DNA from: Branchiostoma floridae
Lineage: Eukaryota; Chordata; Leptocardii; Amphioxiformes; Branchiostomatidae
Assembly: GCF_000003815.2 (NCBI RefSeq)
Contig: NC_049995.1
Span: 13,418,062 to 13,478,061 of the forward strand
Length of the DNA stretch: 60,000 bases
Direction of reading: 5' to 3'
Shown in pieces: positions 11,801-21,480 of the stretch. Each line of letters begins with the position of its first letter. The first letter of the stretch is position 1. The translations under genes and the position numbers were made by a program. The notes under the pieces are model-generated. The model was not told the origin of the DNA, did not search any database, and worked only from the letters and a program-made list of their open reading frames with translations.

Positions 11801-14800
11801 CAGCTAATTGTTAGTATACCATAATATGTGTCCTAGTCCTATGTTCAACGTTCCTGACCACTTAGATTTCATACTGAAGGCAACTTTTTTTTTTTGCCAA
11901 ACTTTTTTTTTATTCGCACGCTCGCATCAATTTTGGAGTTCCCAGAGGATGTCATCCATATAATCAAATCAACATGGCCTAATGGAGGAAGAGAGATATG
12001 AATTGTAAGCTCAGAGTAGAATCACCAAAACTTTAGGCTTAATTTGCATGTAATAAGTAAAAGTTGTCATGAAGCTTCTGATTTTGTGTACTTGTCTCAG
12101 ATTGAGTTGGACCAGAGATTGTTCTTATCTAGGCTATAATGATGACATCTCAACTAGCACCTGTACTAGTCTTAAATTTAGGGCCTGTGAACTTATCCCA
12201 TAATTCTATTTCTATCATTTAAGCCTTTATTAGTGTGTAGCTAATGTATAGCACACTTGGAAAAAAACATACACGTCCTGTCTAACACTGACTCCAAGTC
12301 AGCAACCGATATGGAAAGTTTAAATTAGGGATGCTTTGCCCAGTAATCAGGTAGTGACTTAATGTCCTACCAATAGCTGTCAGGAACTATATGAACATGT
12401 AGAAAGGAAGGATACAGGATTGATAGATTAGTATCATGTATCCTTCCTAGTAGAACATGATGTCATTTTTTGGCTCGCACCACTAATTGGGAACAAGTTG
12501 TCTCATTTCCTCCTCATGCAGAACAAGAAATCAAATAAATGGTTTTGTGGGGAAATATTTGTACAAGGCACAATGTATATAGTTACTCATGTACAATGTA
12601 TAATGAAGGTTTGTGCTTGTTTGGTGTCTTGGTGACTGACATTGCTTCAGGCTACCACATTGTTCTGAGTTGGTGACCTACAACAACAGTAAGGTCACTA
12701 GACTATCCACACTTGCTTAAGAAATTGCACTTGAAATTCTCCCACGTTACTAGTGGTAAATATTCTTTACACCTGTCTGAAAAAGCACCAAAAAAACTTC
12801 CTTTGAAGTATGATTACTAAGAACACTAGAGTTCAGCTTTTTTCTGTGGGCGAACATAGAGCAGATTTTGTTGTTTGTAGAAATAAGGTATTTTGGGATA
12901 GCAAGTTGCCGGACATCATTTGAAACTGCATTATTTAGGTGGGTAAAGGTGAACCAGGGTTATATAAAGAACAACAGTTTGTAAAATGTTTGAAAATACA
13001 TTGCTCTTGGCTCATCCTATTGTTGTGAGTTAGTGACCTTAAACCACAAAGTCAGCAGTATTAATAACACTTTCAAGTGTTCTCACCAAAAACTGTGATA
13101 TACAACAGGTGGTATACAATCTTTTACACCTGTCCTAAATAATCACAAGAAATGAAAGGTGCCCCTCCTTGAAAGACAAGAGAACAAACACTTGAGAAAT
13201 GTTATAAAGAAGACTTAAGGTAAAGGAGATACAAACTGTCACTGTTGAAAGCCAAGTACCTGGCCTACAGTGTGAGCTGATTTAAAAAAAACACATATTT
13301 TTGTCAACAGTAATGTCGCTGTACAGTTAACTTCTACAACTATGACAAGTCATTTTGCAAAGCATTTATTGTGTTGATCCAAAGTATTACACAGTTTCAT
13401 ACAGCAGGTGGTAAACAATATACCACACACCTGTTGTAAATAACCACAAGAGTGTAAACAAGGCAGGAGGGCTAACACTTGCATGTATCTGTTAATGGGT
13501 GAAAGAAGAATGTTAGACAATATCCAGAAAGAAGAGATTGTATAAAATGAAAGATCACGAGCAGATTACCAGTTTGATTTTAGAGAGTCAGCATAGCAAA
13601 GTTTGATTTAATATTGCTAAGCAGACAAACACAAACATTACTTTCATTTTTGGTACAAGCCTAACAATTACAGCACTGTCCAATCTTCAAAACAACTTTA
13701 CAATTCAAACTGCTCGAAATAATGTGTTCAGCTTTCATTGGCAGAAGCCATTCTGCAACCGCTATAGCAGTTATCTTAAACAATTACACTGTCACGTTCA
13801 AAGTTCTCTGACAAAGCCTGGGGTTACTCGGCGGTCATACAACCTCGTTTTCGCTCACAGCCAGCGAGCTCGCTCCACGGTCTCCCTTTTCTGGCACGAA
13901 CCCAAAACTTGCCACGCCTATAGATTTCTGGGGCCCATAATAGCCAGACAATGTTTACAGTTACGGCAGGATTGCGTGTACTCTGAACCATGTGACAGTT
14001 CAACTGTACATAAAGCGCTGATAACAATCACACGCACAGGGAAGTGTATGGACTGGGAAAACTGGTGGCTGTTTCCTTATGAACTAATGATTTACTGATG
14101 ATCTGAATTGGTAAAGATAGAGTTTAAAAAAAGATGCTGGCAGTTGATTTAATTTTCTGTTCATCTTCTGAAAAGAAAAATAAAGAATTTTTAAGGGATA
14201 ATTAAAAATATTTGAATAATGCCTGTTTTGCAATATTCAAGAGTTAAATTGCTGTAATAAAATTTGTTGAGGGTTTATATATTATATACACCACGTTTTG
14301 TAGTGTCACTGACAATTACTTTATGGTCTTGTTCTTTTTGGTAGGTTGTATTTCATAGAATTTTATAATATGACTGATATACCATAATATGTGCAATAAG
14401 ATGAGTCAGTTATGAAATATTTTAGTGAAGAAAAAACAAAACATTCCTACCCATGTTTATAGCAAACGGCATGCAGACACAATGAGTCTACAAAGCCCTT
14501 TGTTGTAATACTTCTGTGTCTTCTCTTTGTAGTCAAATCTCTTTGTGTAAGAAGTTGGAATTCTTTCATGTCGATAGCATGATTTCAGTCACTAAGGATC
14601 AAAACACTCTTGTGAAGACAAATCCATGTCAGACATTTCTAATGTTTATATTACTGGGACCACCTGTTATGCCAACAATACTTAATGTGTAGTATTTATT
14701 TTTCAAAATGGATGCATTGAAACAGTTTTGGTAAATGCAGGTAGTCCATGAAATATTTAGCATGTTTTGCTGATAATGTAAAAAAAAACTGATGGCTATA

Positions 14801-17800
14801 TTGTCTGACAGTAATATCAAATACTGTACCAACTTTACTTTTGAATATAGGAGTCATCACTGAATGTGTAACACAACTTATTTAAGAAGTGTGTCCATGA
14901 AAAAGTCATTCCATAAGGGTGGTATTCTTCATGGAAATAAAAGATAGAATATTCTTAGACTATTTTCTTATACATCTATACTTTTTCTTCCCTCCAACAG
15001 AAGACCCAAACCCAAGCACAGTGTATGCTCAAGTCAACAAGGATAAAAAGAAGAAAGGTGGGCATATTATAAATCATAAAATTACATACATGTACTTTTA
15101 GATAAAGAAAGGTCTTGATTCAGAAGGTTTTACAAGACCATATGATATGTATCTCTAAATTCTAACATGTCATTTTATCTTCTTAACAGAAAAAGACAAG
15201 CCCACGTTGGCGGTTGATCCAAGCTCACAATATGCCACAGTCGACATGTCCAAGAAGAAAAAGAAAGGTGAGGATCATATCTTAAACATATTAACTGCAC
15301 TGTCCCTGTCATCATTTATAAATGCATTGCAGTCTGTATATAAGACTGGAAGATTGAAGTTAGGAAAATAGACTTCATACATGTACAATGTAGATTTGAA
15401 CGGTAGTATTCATTAGATTTCATACAAGATTAAAGATTTCATAAAAGACAGACTTGAGTGAAATGTATGCAGATATAAGTATGGAAATCTAAACAATGCG
15501 ACTGAAACATCATGTTCTGAACCTCATTTTTTCTTCCCTTGTTCTTCTGCACACAGACATGCCCCCACCCCCTGAAGATCCCAGTGCTCAGTACTCAGAA
15601 GTCAAGAAGGGCAAGAAGAAGGATAAGAAAGGTAGGCGATCTTAATAATTATATCTAAGCAGTCATGTCTGTTAATATTTGTTATCTTAAGTCAGTATAC
15701 TTCTTTACTGGCATCACTTTTGCAAATATTTGATATGTTGCCATAATATCTGAAGACATTACAATGTATGACAAGAATTTCATGCCACTATATTCCTCTA
15801 CAAAGTCACCTTCCCCTTTATGAATGTTGCTTATGAAAATGAAAGCTTTTAATATCTGTGACATGCCAGCTAAAATATTTTCTTCGATTCACACCATTTA
15901 GTGTCTGAGGGGCATTTTCTCTCTTATGTAATAGCAGTCATCTTTGCAGTGAACAAAAGGTGTGAAACTGAAAACAGTGCAACCTGATAATTTTGTTTGT
16001 TGAGAAGAACTATACACCAACAATACAAGGCTGAAAGACAGTCATGGTGGCTTTTGTTATGTTCCGAATGCTGAGCTAGTTTCAGTGTCACTGACATGTA
16101 CCCTAGGTCAAAGTTGGAAAAAAGTAGTTCGGGTTTGTTGTTGACAGTCTGGTTGTGTTGGTCGTTAGGTGGGAACGCGATACGCCCCCTTCCAAGGTTG
16201 TTTTTGTTGACGGTCTGTCTGAAAATTGATTGGAACTGGCCCTGAAAAATTGATTGCATGTTTTTAATGGAGTACATTCTTTGGAAAATTACAGTGAGGC
16301 ATAAGCGGGTGGGGTTACGACAATAATTTGATAATTTCTAAAGCATACGATAAATTCTTAGTGATTGAAATAAATTCAGTTGTATTTTATGCTACCAAGT
16401 TTCAAGATTGAAAAGCAATGGCATCTTTTTCCAACATATTGTAATAAAACAAGTGACTTCGCCAAGCAGGTGCAACGGCCATCTCATAACTATATTCTAT
16501 TATTGATTGGATCGATGGCGGTGAATTTGTGTGACGCACATGGTTGTCATGGCAACAGCAAGCGACATACCACCTGCATGAGTCATTGCTGACATTTCCT
16601 CAAAAGGTCAGGTTAAGGTCGTGCAGGTACGCTGCACAGGTGTATGGACCAGGTGTCAATAACAAAGTCTGCTGTATAGTCTGTACAAAGTGCAGAGTTT
16701 TAGACTGTCAAAAGTCCATTTTAGAAGATTTGAGGGTCACAAAATTATGATGGATATGTTCTGATGAAATGGATGGAATTGTCTGTCCATGAAGAGAGAT
16801 TTGATGCTGTTTGAATGAATTTAAAACCCCAAAACCCGTGCAGAAATCACTCTTATAAACTCATCCTTTTATGGACTTTCAAAGTCGACGGATTTGATTG
16901 ATGAAATGCCTTTGTAAGACAAACTCTTCCTCCTTTCCTTGCATTACAAGCAAGAATTGGTCAAATAAAACTACATGACACATTTTCTTTTATTTTCACA
17001 GAAAGCAGAAGTACGTATTTATGTTTCAAATTTGATTCAGAGAAAAGAGGAACTCCTGTGTTAGTTTTCTGGTCACACTTCCTTAACAAGTGCTCTCCCA
17101 CAGAGATTTTATGTACAGGTGTCTGTTGAATTTACATGGTTCACAGAACAATTATTAGTGTGTGGGAGAGACAAGTTTGCTTTGTAAATGGGAACATTGT
17201 AGGTGTTCACCTGTCCATAACTTACTTCCTCAATTAGTAGTCTATGTGGTGTTCTTAAGGAAGTCTTGAGATCTTGTTCTACTTTCAAGTACCTGCCGAC
17301 AGAAAGATTAGGTTGGTAACAGTAGATGAAATTTCCTCGTTCCAAACTTTGTCCACCTTTGAAAAGGGGGAAAGTTTTGTTTCACACCCACCTGAAGATT
17401 GAGTTGGTAACAGGAGACAAAAGTTCCTCATTCCAATCTTTATCCTTGTAGGAAAGTACCTGGCTTGTTGCATCAAATTTTATACCCCAATGAATCACAA
17501 AACAATGCATATGTTAGGACTAAATATGATTTTTTCAACTGCATAGCAACTATTTTGCTTCCAAAACTAAATTCTTATTTCAAGTCTGGTTTATTCAAAT
17601 ATTGAGGAAAAGAACCCCTAAATGTTTCTGTTAGGATATTGCCTCTAAAGCACACTGTTTTTCAAAACTTCTTTCTTCTATTATAACATTAGCATGTAAT
17701 GAAAGCTTTAAGGAAAGAAAGGCCACACACTTTCTGTCAGGGAAATTATGTTGTATCTAAAACACAGCTGGCATTTGTAACAAGTCACCAGATGGTTTCT

Positions 17801-20800
17801 GTATGACAAGGCTAAAGCTATGACAGGGATGCAGACCCTGGGGGTATGGGATATATACAGGGGGACACGCTGAGAGTTTGGAAGTCCTCAAATAATTTAC
17901 GGTTCTTAAAAGGCCTGGCAGGGGCTGACAAATCGCATATGGTGCTAAAAAATAGTCTATGATCTCATAGTGTTGAGGGAGTGGTATTAGTTCTGTTTTG
18001 GGTCTTAGTCAAGCAGAAAAGTATCTCATTCTGCTGTTTAAACAGAAGAGGAAGTATGATATTAAGTGTTTTTTCATGGTACATATTAGTATGGTTATTT
18101 TTTATTACGGAGTAATTTGGAACCAGAAATTATTGTATAGAGCCATTTGGTAAATATGACAAACTTTTTCATCATTTGAGTGCAGCAATGTATTACTTTT
18201 TTTACTTACATGTAATTCAATGTATAGGAATTTGTATATTTCCAGAATTAGTGTAGCACTACCAGTACATAATTTTCAATCAGTTAAACATAGTTTAAAG
18301 TTGGACTAGTTGAAAACACCCAAATTTCAGGCTACATTTTGTAGCAGGTGCATCCTGTAGATGTGACAGGTGCACCTGCAGTACCGATATAGGGGGCACT
18401 GCTGCACTGCCTACTCTGTGGCCCTGACCCAAGGCTGACCTCAATATCTGTTTACTTTAGCAGAGCATTGGAGTAAACAGCTTATAAGTCAAGCAGAAAC
18501 TTGGCAAACTGGTGTAAACGATAGTGTACACTTAGACAAAGGGTACTTGAGGTGTATTTTCATACAGTTTGGCAGTTTTAGTGACAAACAATGTAATTTA
18601 GGGCTGGTAAAGTTGGTACTTTGGCCTATCAGTATAAAGCTTGAGAGGGAGAATGGTGGAGGGGGAGTTTTCAAGGTCATGCTTACCCTCTGCATTGATT
18701 GTTGTATGAAGTGGCATTGTTTTGGCTTACAAATGAAGATTGGAGACAATCACAAATCGTGAATCCTTCTTATAAATATTGGTTTTATTTTTGACATTTT
18801 TGTGCTCTCCACTTAAAATTTATGACACCCTGATTATACATTTCCAAGATATTACTAATTTACTACAAAATCATTTCAAATGCAAACACTGCAAAAAAAC
18901 TCATTTTCTCTACCACCACAATGTGAAAACTGCCACAAAAGTAAATCTGTTGCAGCAGTATGGTGTAAAATTCCAGGCAGGTAACATGCGCCTGCAGGGG
19001 TCTATCAGTGTAAAGCTTGAGAGGTGATACTGAGAGGGGAGTGAGTTTTCAAGGCCATGTAAGCACTCTGTAAACACTGTGCTCAGTGCAGTGTGACATG
19101 TTTACAATACCTGTAGAGCGTGGAGTGCTGCAGTTTGCACAGTCATCACTAGGAGGCAGTGCTGCACTGAGCAACTTGTTGCTGCACCTATAGCCATATA
19201 GTAGCTCTCATGCATTTGTAAACTCCACATGTATATGGGATCGTCAGAAATACTGAAACTCCAACAGACAAGCCCCCACAATACTTCACTCCCCAAAGTA
19301 TTTACTGGAAGAGTTGAACAGATTTCATATGGTTCTCATAGACATGTATATACGCCAGGTTAAAAAGTTAAAGTCCTTCTCACACCAAATGGTACATCAG
19401 ATGGCACCCATCTCCATTGCTGAAGCCCTGGGCCACACAACTTAGTGAAATCACTACAGCATGGGGCTAGTCCACTGGTAGTGGTGTGTGTTCAACTACC
19501 ATACTCTAACCTAAATGCTGAGTGCAAGACAGACAGAGCAGAGTATCATTTTAAGTATTTAGCATGACTTGGCTGAGGTGATCAAACTCATAACCTACAT
19601 GTACTAACTACAAGGCAAACACTTAACCAACAGGGCCAGTGTGAAATCAAACATATGTCCCACATAGTAATACCAGCATGTCTTCCTCTTGCCTCTATTC
19701 CAGCATCACCAGAGGTCATCTACACAGAAGTGACAAAAGACAAGAAGGACAAGAAAGATAAGAAAGATAAGAAGAAACCCACACCAGCCAAGAAACCTGC
19801 CGTAGCTAAGAAACCTGTGCAGAGTGAGGAGAGACTTTACGATGATGTACCAGGAGGTAGTTTTCTCTTTATTCATTTTTTGGCTACAAAATCTTGAACA
19901 CAATTGCATGCTTTTCCTTGTATTTTCTTTAGCCTTACTTACAGCCATTTTAATGCAATGTGTAATGTACTAGTTACCTTACCTTAGACCTTAGATCCTC
20001 CTACAAATGTTAGAAAAGAGCTGGCAATGGAATGTAGAACTAAAGACTGACATATCAGGGAGTCATATGCTTTAGTTCAACTCAGCCTGTCATGTATGAC
20101 TAGTCTTTCATTGAATGTATAGACATGACACCCAAAGTTTAAAACCAGGATTTTTGAAGCCCCAGACCCTAGGTAAGACCTCCAAAGCTCTGGAAAGACC
20201 AAATCGTAAAAGACACTTGATGAAGGTAGCTGAAGCTATAGGGTACAGGACTTTACATTACTTCATGGTGGAACCTCAAAAAGAGGAGCTAGTAGGGGCC
20301 AGTCCTTGGCCTAGGCACTTAGGCAGTAGGTAGGCATGGAAAAGTTTCAGGTGTGCTAATCCTACCTGTTACCTGTTTCAGGTGCTGCAGCTGCACCTGC
20401 TGATGATGAGAATCCATATGAGAACCCTCAGGTGAGTCCAGTCACTTGACACCTTTTTCTTTTGAGGTTTTAGTTATTGTGGACAGTACACCTATTGTCA
20501 GACTGTCACTGTGGTCATGAAGTTCATCTGAGTATTGTACTAGTCATTCTGATGATTTTGTAATGACTCCCTTGGAAATTAGTACAACTGAATGGACAAC
20601 CCAAAGATCCATAAATGAATAGAGAATTGTAAAGCTGCAGTAAGCAAACAACAGCATCATTTTGTTTTATTCACATTATGTCATGTTTCAGATTGAATCA
20701 GAACTTTTAATTTGTAACATTCAAATTCTTTGCACCTCAAATCTACATGCAAGTTATAGTGCAAATGACTCAGTCTGTTTTAACTATTTCCTTATATTCC

Positions 20801-21158
20801 TGGAATTATTCCTGGAAAAATCTAACTTGAAAATAAATAAAGCAAAAATTTATTATCTCATCAAAAGCTGCTATGTATCATTTACAAAATTTTGTTTCTT
20901 TTGTTTTGTTTTTCTCTACAGGAGTCGATGCCAGAGAAGAAGAAGAATCCACAGGGGCTAATTTATGCCGAGCTCAGCGACTTCCAGGTGAAACCACCGC
21001 CCAAGAAGCCCCCCAAGCCTGTACCGCCCAAACCTCGGTACGAGGACGAACCGACAGAGTACGCCTCGATAAACTGGAACGCTTCGAGAAGGCGGGCTCA
21101 GGAACAGTCTCAGAGTGGGAGTACGACGGACGATGAAACTCCGGTCACCATGATATAA
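2888..21158 (+). CDS. Receptor 3' half: transmembrane helix and long tyrosine-motif cytoplasmic tail
   Basis: Exons I can place: 2888-3001 (helix AAAACAVVFFAIIGVGVFVF, then RRRKS), 3175-3202, 3786-3898 (probably alternative), 3961-4082, 4523-4651, 15001-15057, 15190-15267, 15557-15631, perhaps 17002-17010, 19704-19856, 20382-20431 and 20922-21158 (stop TAA). Tyrosine motifs in order are NAYAEV, RPYIQV, GPYATS, NPYDDV, AEYATV, TVYAQV, SQYATV, AQYSEV, VIYTEV, RLYDDV, NPYENP, LIYAEL, PRYEDE and TEYASI. SQYATV, VIYTEV and LIYAEL fit the strict ITIM consensus, and YEN fits a Grb2 SH2 site. Lys-rich runs separate them. The last exon has a proline-rich SH3-type stretch and ends VTMI, a class I PDZ ligand. 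Without exon 3786 the placed exons stay in one frame. The ectodomain is upstream, so an immunoglobulin-superfamily adhesion or inhibitory receptor is inference. Confidence 0.75.
3786..3898 (+). CDS. Frame-shifting cassette exon in the receptor tail
   Basis: The acceptor TGTAG at 3781-3785 and donor GTAAAT at 3899 flank a protein-like 113-base exon (IAPADRPTFNGITNHG, then NAYAEV). It enters in phase 2, matching the 28-base exon before it, but leaves in phase 1. The next exon (3961-4082) needs phase 2 to give its plausible reading (KPKPMGIARPYIQVPDSP). Inclusion would shift frame and reach TAG at 4613-4615. Skipping restores one frame to the end. The following intron is only 62 bases. It could be a truncating alternative exon, or there may be a one-base assembly error. 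Confidence 0.55.
6150..6545. repeat. Two degenerate tandem copies, period about 200 bp
   Basis: The block containing CTCTAAAACA, then TCTGGAAAATATTTAGTAAT and CTTCGTAGAGTGCCTGTCAG, occurs at about 6151 and again at about 6352. Each is followed by a shared GGAGCCCAT-ATGTTGATTTT-CC stretch and AAGCTGCTGAAAACACATTT. It is a simple local duplication in the intron. Confidence 0.8.
6760..8330. repeat. Degenerate minisatellite with GGGGGAGGGGC core
   Basis: Units start with GTATAGT-TAA-CTA, continue through GGGGGAGGGGCAGT and end with a TTCCAGATGGA-like segment. The G-rich core lies at about 6796, 7050, 7576, 7739, 7901, 8059 and 8207, so the last five copies are spaced 163, 162, 158 and 148 bp. 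Copies are diverged by substitutions and indels. The repeated G-runs could form G-quadruplexes on the plus strand. Confidence 0.8.
8865..9155. repeat. Three degenerate AT-rich tandem copies, period about 110-120 bp
   Basis: A block with TTGACTCAA, GCTATTTGCTC, AAATCATAT and TAGCAACCCAT is present at about 8868 and 8976, with a worn third copy at about 9113. It is non-coding intron sequence. Confidence 0.65.
9665..9838. mobile_element. Short TIR element (MITE), family 1, copy 1
   Basis: The terminal inverted repeat ATCTCCAAGCAGATC opens the element and its complement GATCTGCTTGGAGAT closes it. TA flanks both ends, as expected for a TA target duplication. It is about 170 bp with no coding capacity. 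Related copies lie in gene C intron 1 (39958-40209) and downstream of gene D (56772-56932). Confidence 0.85.
10430..11000. repeat. Two diverged tandem copies, period about 300 bp
   Basis: Segments carrying GAATCAT, GAGCCTT, GTGTCTG, TTGAT, CAGGCTGAT and GGAACTAG recur in the same order at about 10430-10640 and 10740-10990. This is an old local duplication in the intron. Confidence 0.55.
11141..11980. mobile_element. 840-bp TIR element with perfect 34-bp ends
   Basis: The left arm 11141-11174 (AGGCCATGTTGATTTGATTA...) and right arm 11947-11980 are exact reverse complements. The interior carries A/T tracts near each end and a GGTGGGTACCAGTAC block followed by repeated CAGGT-CCGG words near 11390-11475. 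No transposase frame is seen, so it looks non-autonomous. I did not find a convincing target duplication. Confidence 0.8.
12630..13480. repeat. Three highly diverged tandem copies, period about 310 bp
   Basis: A recurring order of words (TTGTTCTGAGTTGGTGACCT or variants, later TACACCTGT and a CACAAG or CACCAA stretch) appears near 12650-12800, 13015-13160 and 13320-13460. It is a weak signal of old local duplication. Confidence 0.45.
15001..15631 (+). CDS. Cluster of three one-tyrosine tail exons (receptor)
   Basis: Exons 15001-15057, 15190-15267 and 15557-15631 are 57, 78 and 75 bases and start and end in phase 1. Each encodes a Pro/Asp/Ser lead, one tyrosine motif (STVYAQV, SSQYATV, SAQYSEV) and a Lys-rich end (KDKKKK, SKKKKK, GKKKDKK). 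The end of exon 4523-4651 (DPSAEYATVNKN) has the same pattern. These are duplicated modules, each removable without changing frame. Confidence 0.8.
15632..19703. other. Receptor intron with possible 9-base microexon
   Basis: Mostly non-coding. A possible microexon lies at 17002-17010 (TTTTCACAG acceptor, AAAGCAGAA, GTACGT donor; Glu-Ser-Arg, phase 1 to 1), which I hold at low confidence. GTTGTCATGGCAAC at 16543-16556 is an RFX X-box-like palindrome. A diverged duplication (AAGCTTGAGAGG, then GAGTTTTCAAGG and CATG) lies at about 18640-18690 and 19012-19060. Confidence 0.5.
19704..19856 (+). CDS. Lys/Pro-rich tail exon with VIYTEV and RLYDDV (receptor)
   Basis: CCAG acceptor, 153 bases, phase 1 at both ends, GTAGTT donor. 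It reads SPEVIYTEVTKDKK, three more K-D-K-K units, KPTPAKKPAVAKKPV, then SEERLYDDVPG. VIYTEV is a strict ITIM-type site. The KDKK repeats are coded by a tandem AAGGACAAGAAA-like DNA repeat, so exon length may vary between alleles. The donor (GTAGTT) is weaker than those of its neighbours. Confidence 0.8.
20922..21158 (+). CDS. Last receptor exon: SH3-type proline stretch, LIYAEL, PDZ-type end
   Basis: A TTCTCTACAG acceptor opens a phase-0 exon of 78 codons and a TAA. It holds GLIYAELSDF (strict ITIM form), a proline/lysine stretch of about 20 residues (PPPKKPPKPVPPKPRY) with PxxP cores, TEYASINW, a Gln/Ser-rich segment, and the end DDETPVTMI. The last four residues fit S/T-x-hydrophobic at the C terminus. 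A second copy of the last codons lies 3' of the stop. Confidence 0.85.
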   Translation, partial: ESMPEKKKNPQGLIYAELSDFQVKPPPKKPPKPVPPKPRYEDEPTEYASINWNASRRRAQEQSQSGSTTDDETPVTMI

Positions 21159-21480
21159 TAACTTCTTCCCCAGGGCCAACGCACAGACTGAATTGACAAT
21201 ATCTACATGTATATTAGGTTCTCAATGTGATATAGTAGCCTCTACCCTGGGCTGATATGCAGGCTGACTTGGCAATATAGGTTCTCAATTTGTATTACTG
21301 ATACTCACAAATATGCATGTATCTATGGTCGGATGTCAAGTACAGTCAAACCTTGTCCTTATTAAGTGACCCTCTGTCTACTGTGGGTCAGTACAACGGA
21401 TGATGAAACTCCTGTCACCATGATATATATTAGTAGCCTCTACCCTGGGCAGGCATACATGCATGTACAGACTGAATTGA
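21114..21480. repeat. Tandem duplication of receptor C-terminal codons plus 3' UTR start
   Basis: About 21118-21250 (AGTACGACGGACGATGAAAC, ..., GTAGCCTCTACCCTGGGC) recurs from about 21391 with small changes. The second copy still reads STTDDETPVTMI, but the stop codon has become TATATT, so that frame reads on. A duplicated CTGAATTGACAATAT word also follows each copy. It sits in the 3' UTR or just beyond. Confidence 0.8.

Larger units (their letters stand above)
4652..15000. other. Large intron of the receptor gene, rich in local duplications
   Basis: About 10.3 kb without a recognisable exon. It contains several degenerate tandem duplications (listed separately), two TIR elements (about 9665-9838 and 11141-11980), and a GC-richer block near 13800-14030 whose 124-codon open frame has no coding character I trust. 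Most open frames in this stretch are short and lack splice signals. Confidence 0.6.

Noticed and set aside
13724-14098. 124-codon frame in the receptor's large intron
   Set aside because: There is no splice-site support, biased composition from a GC-richer patch, and a competing frame on the other strand; kept only as intron sequence.
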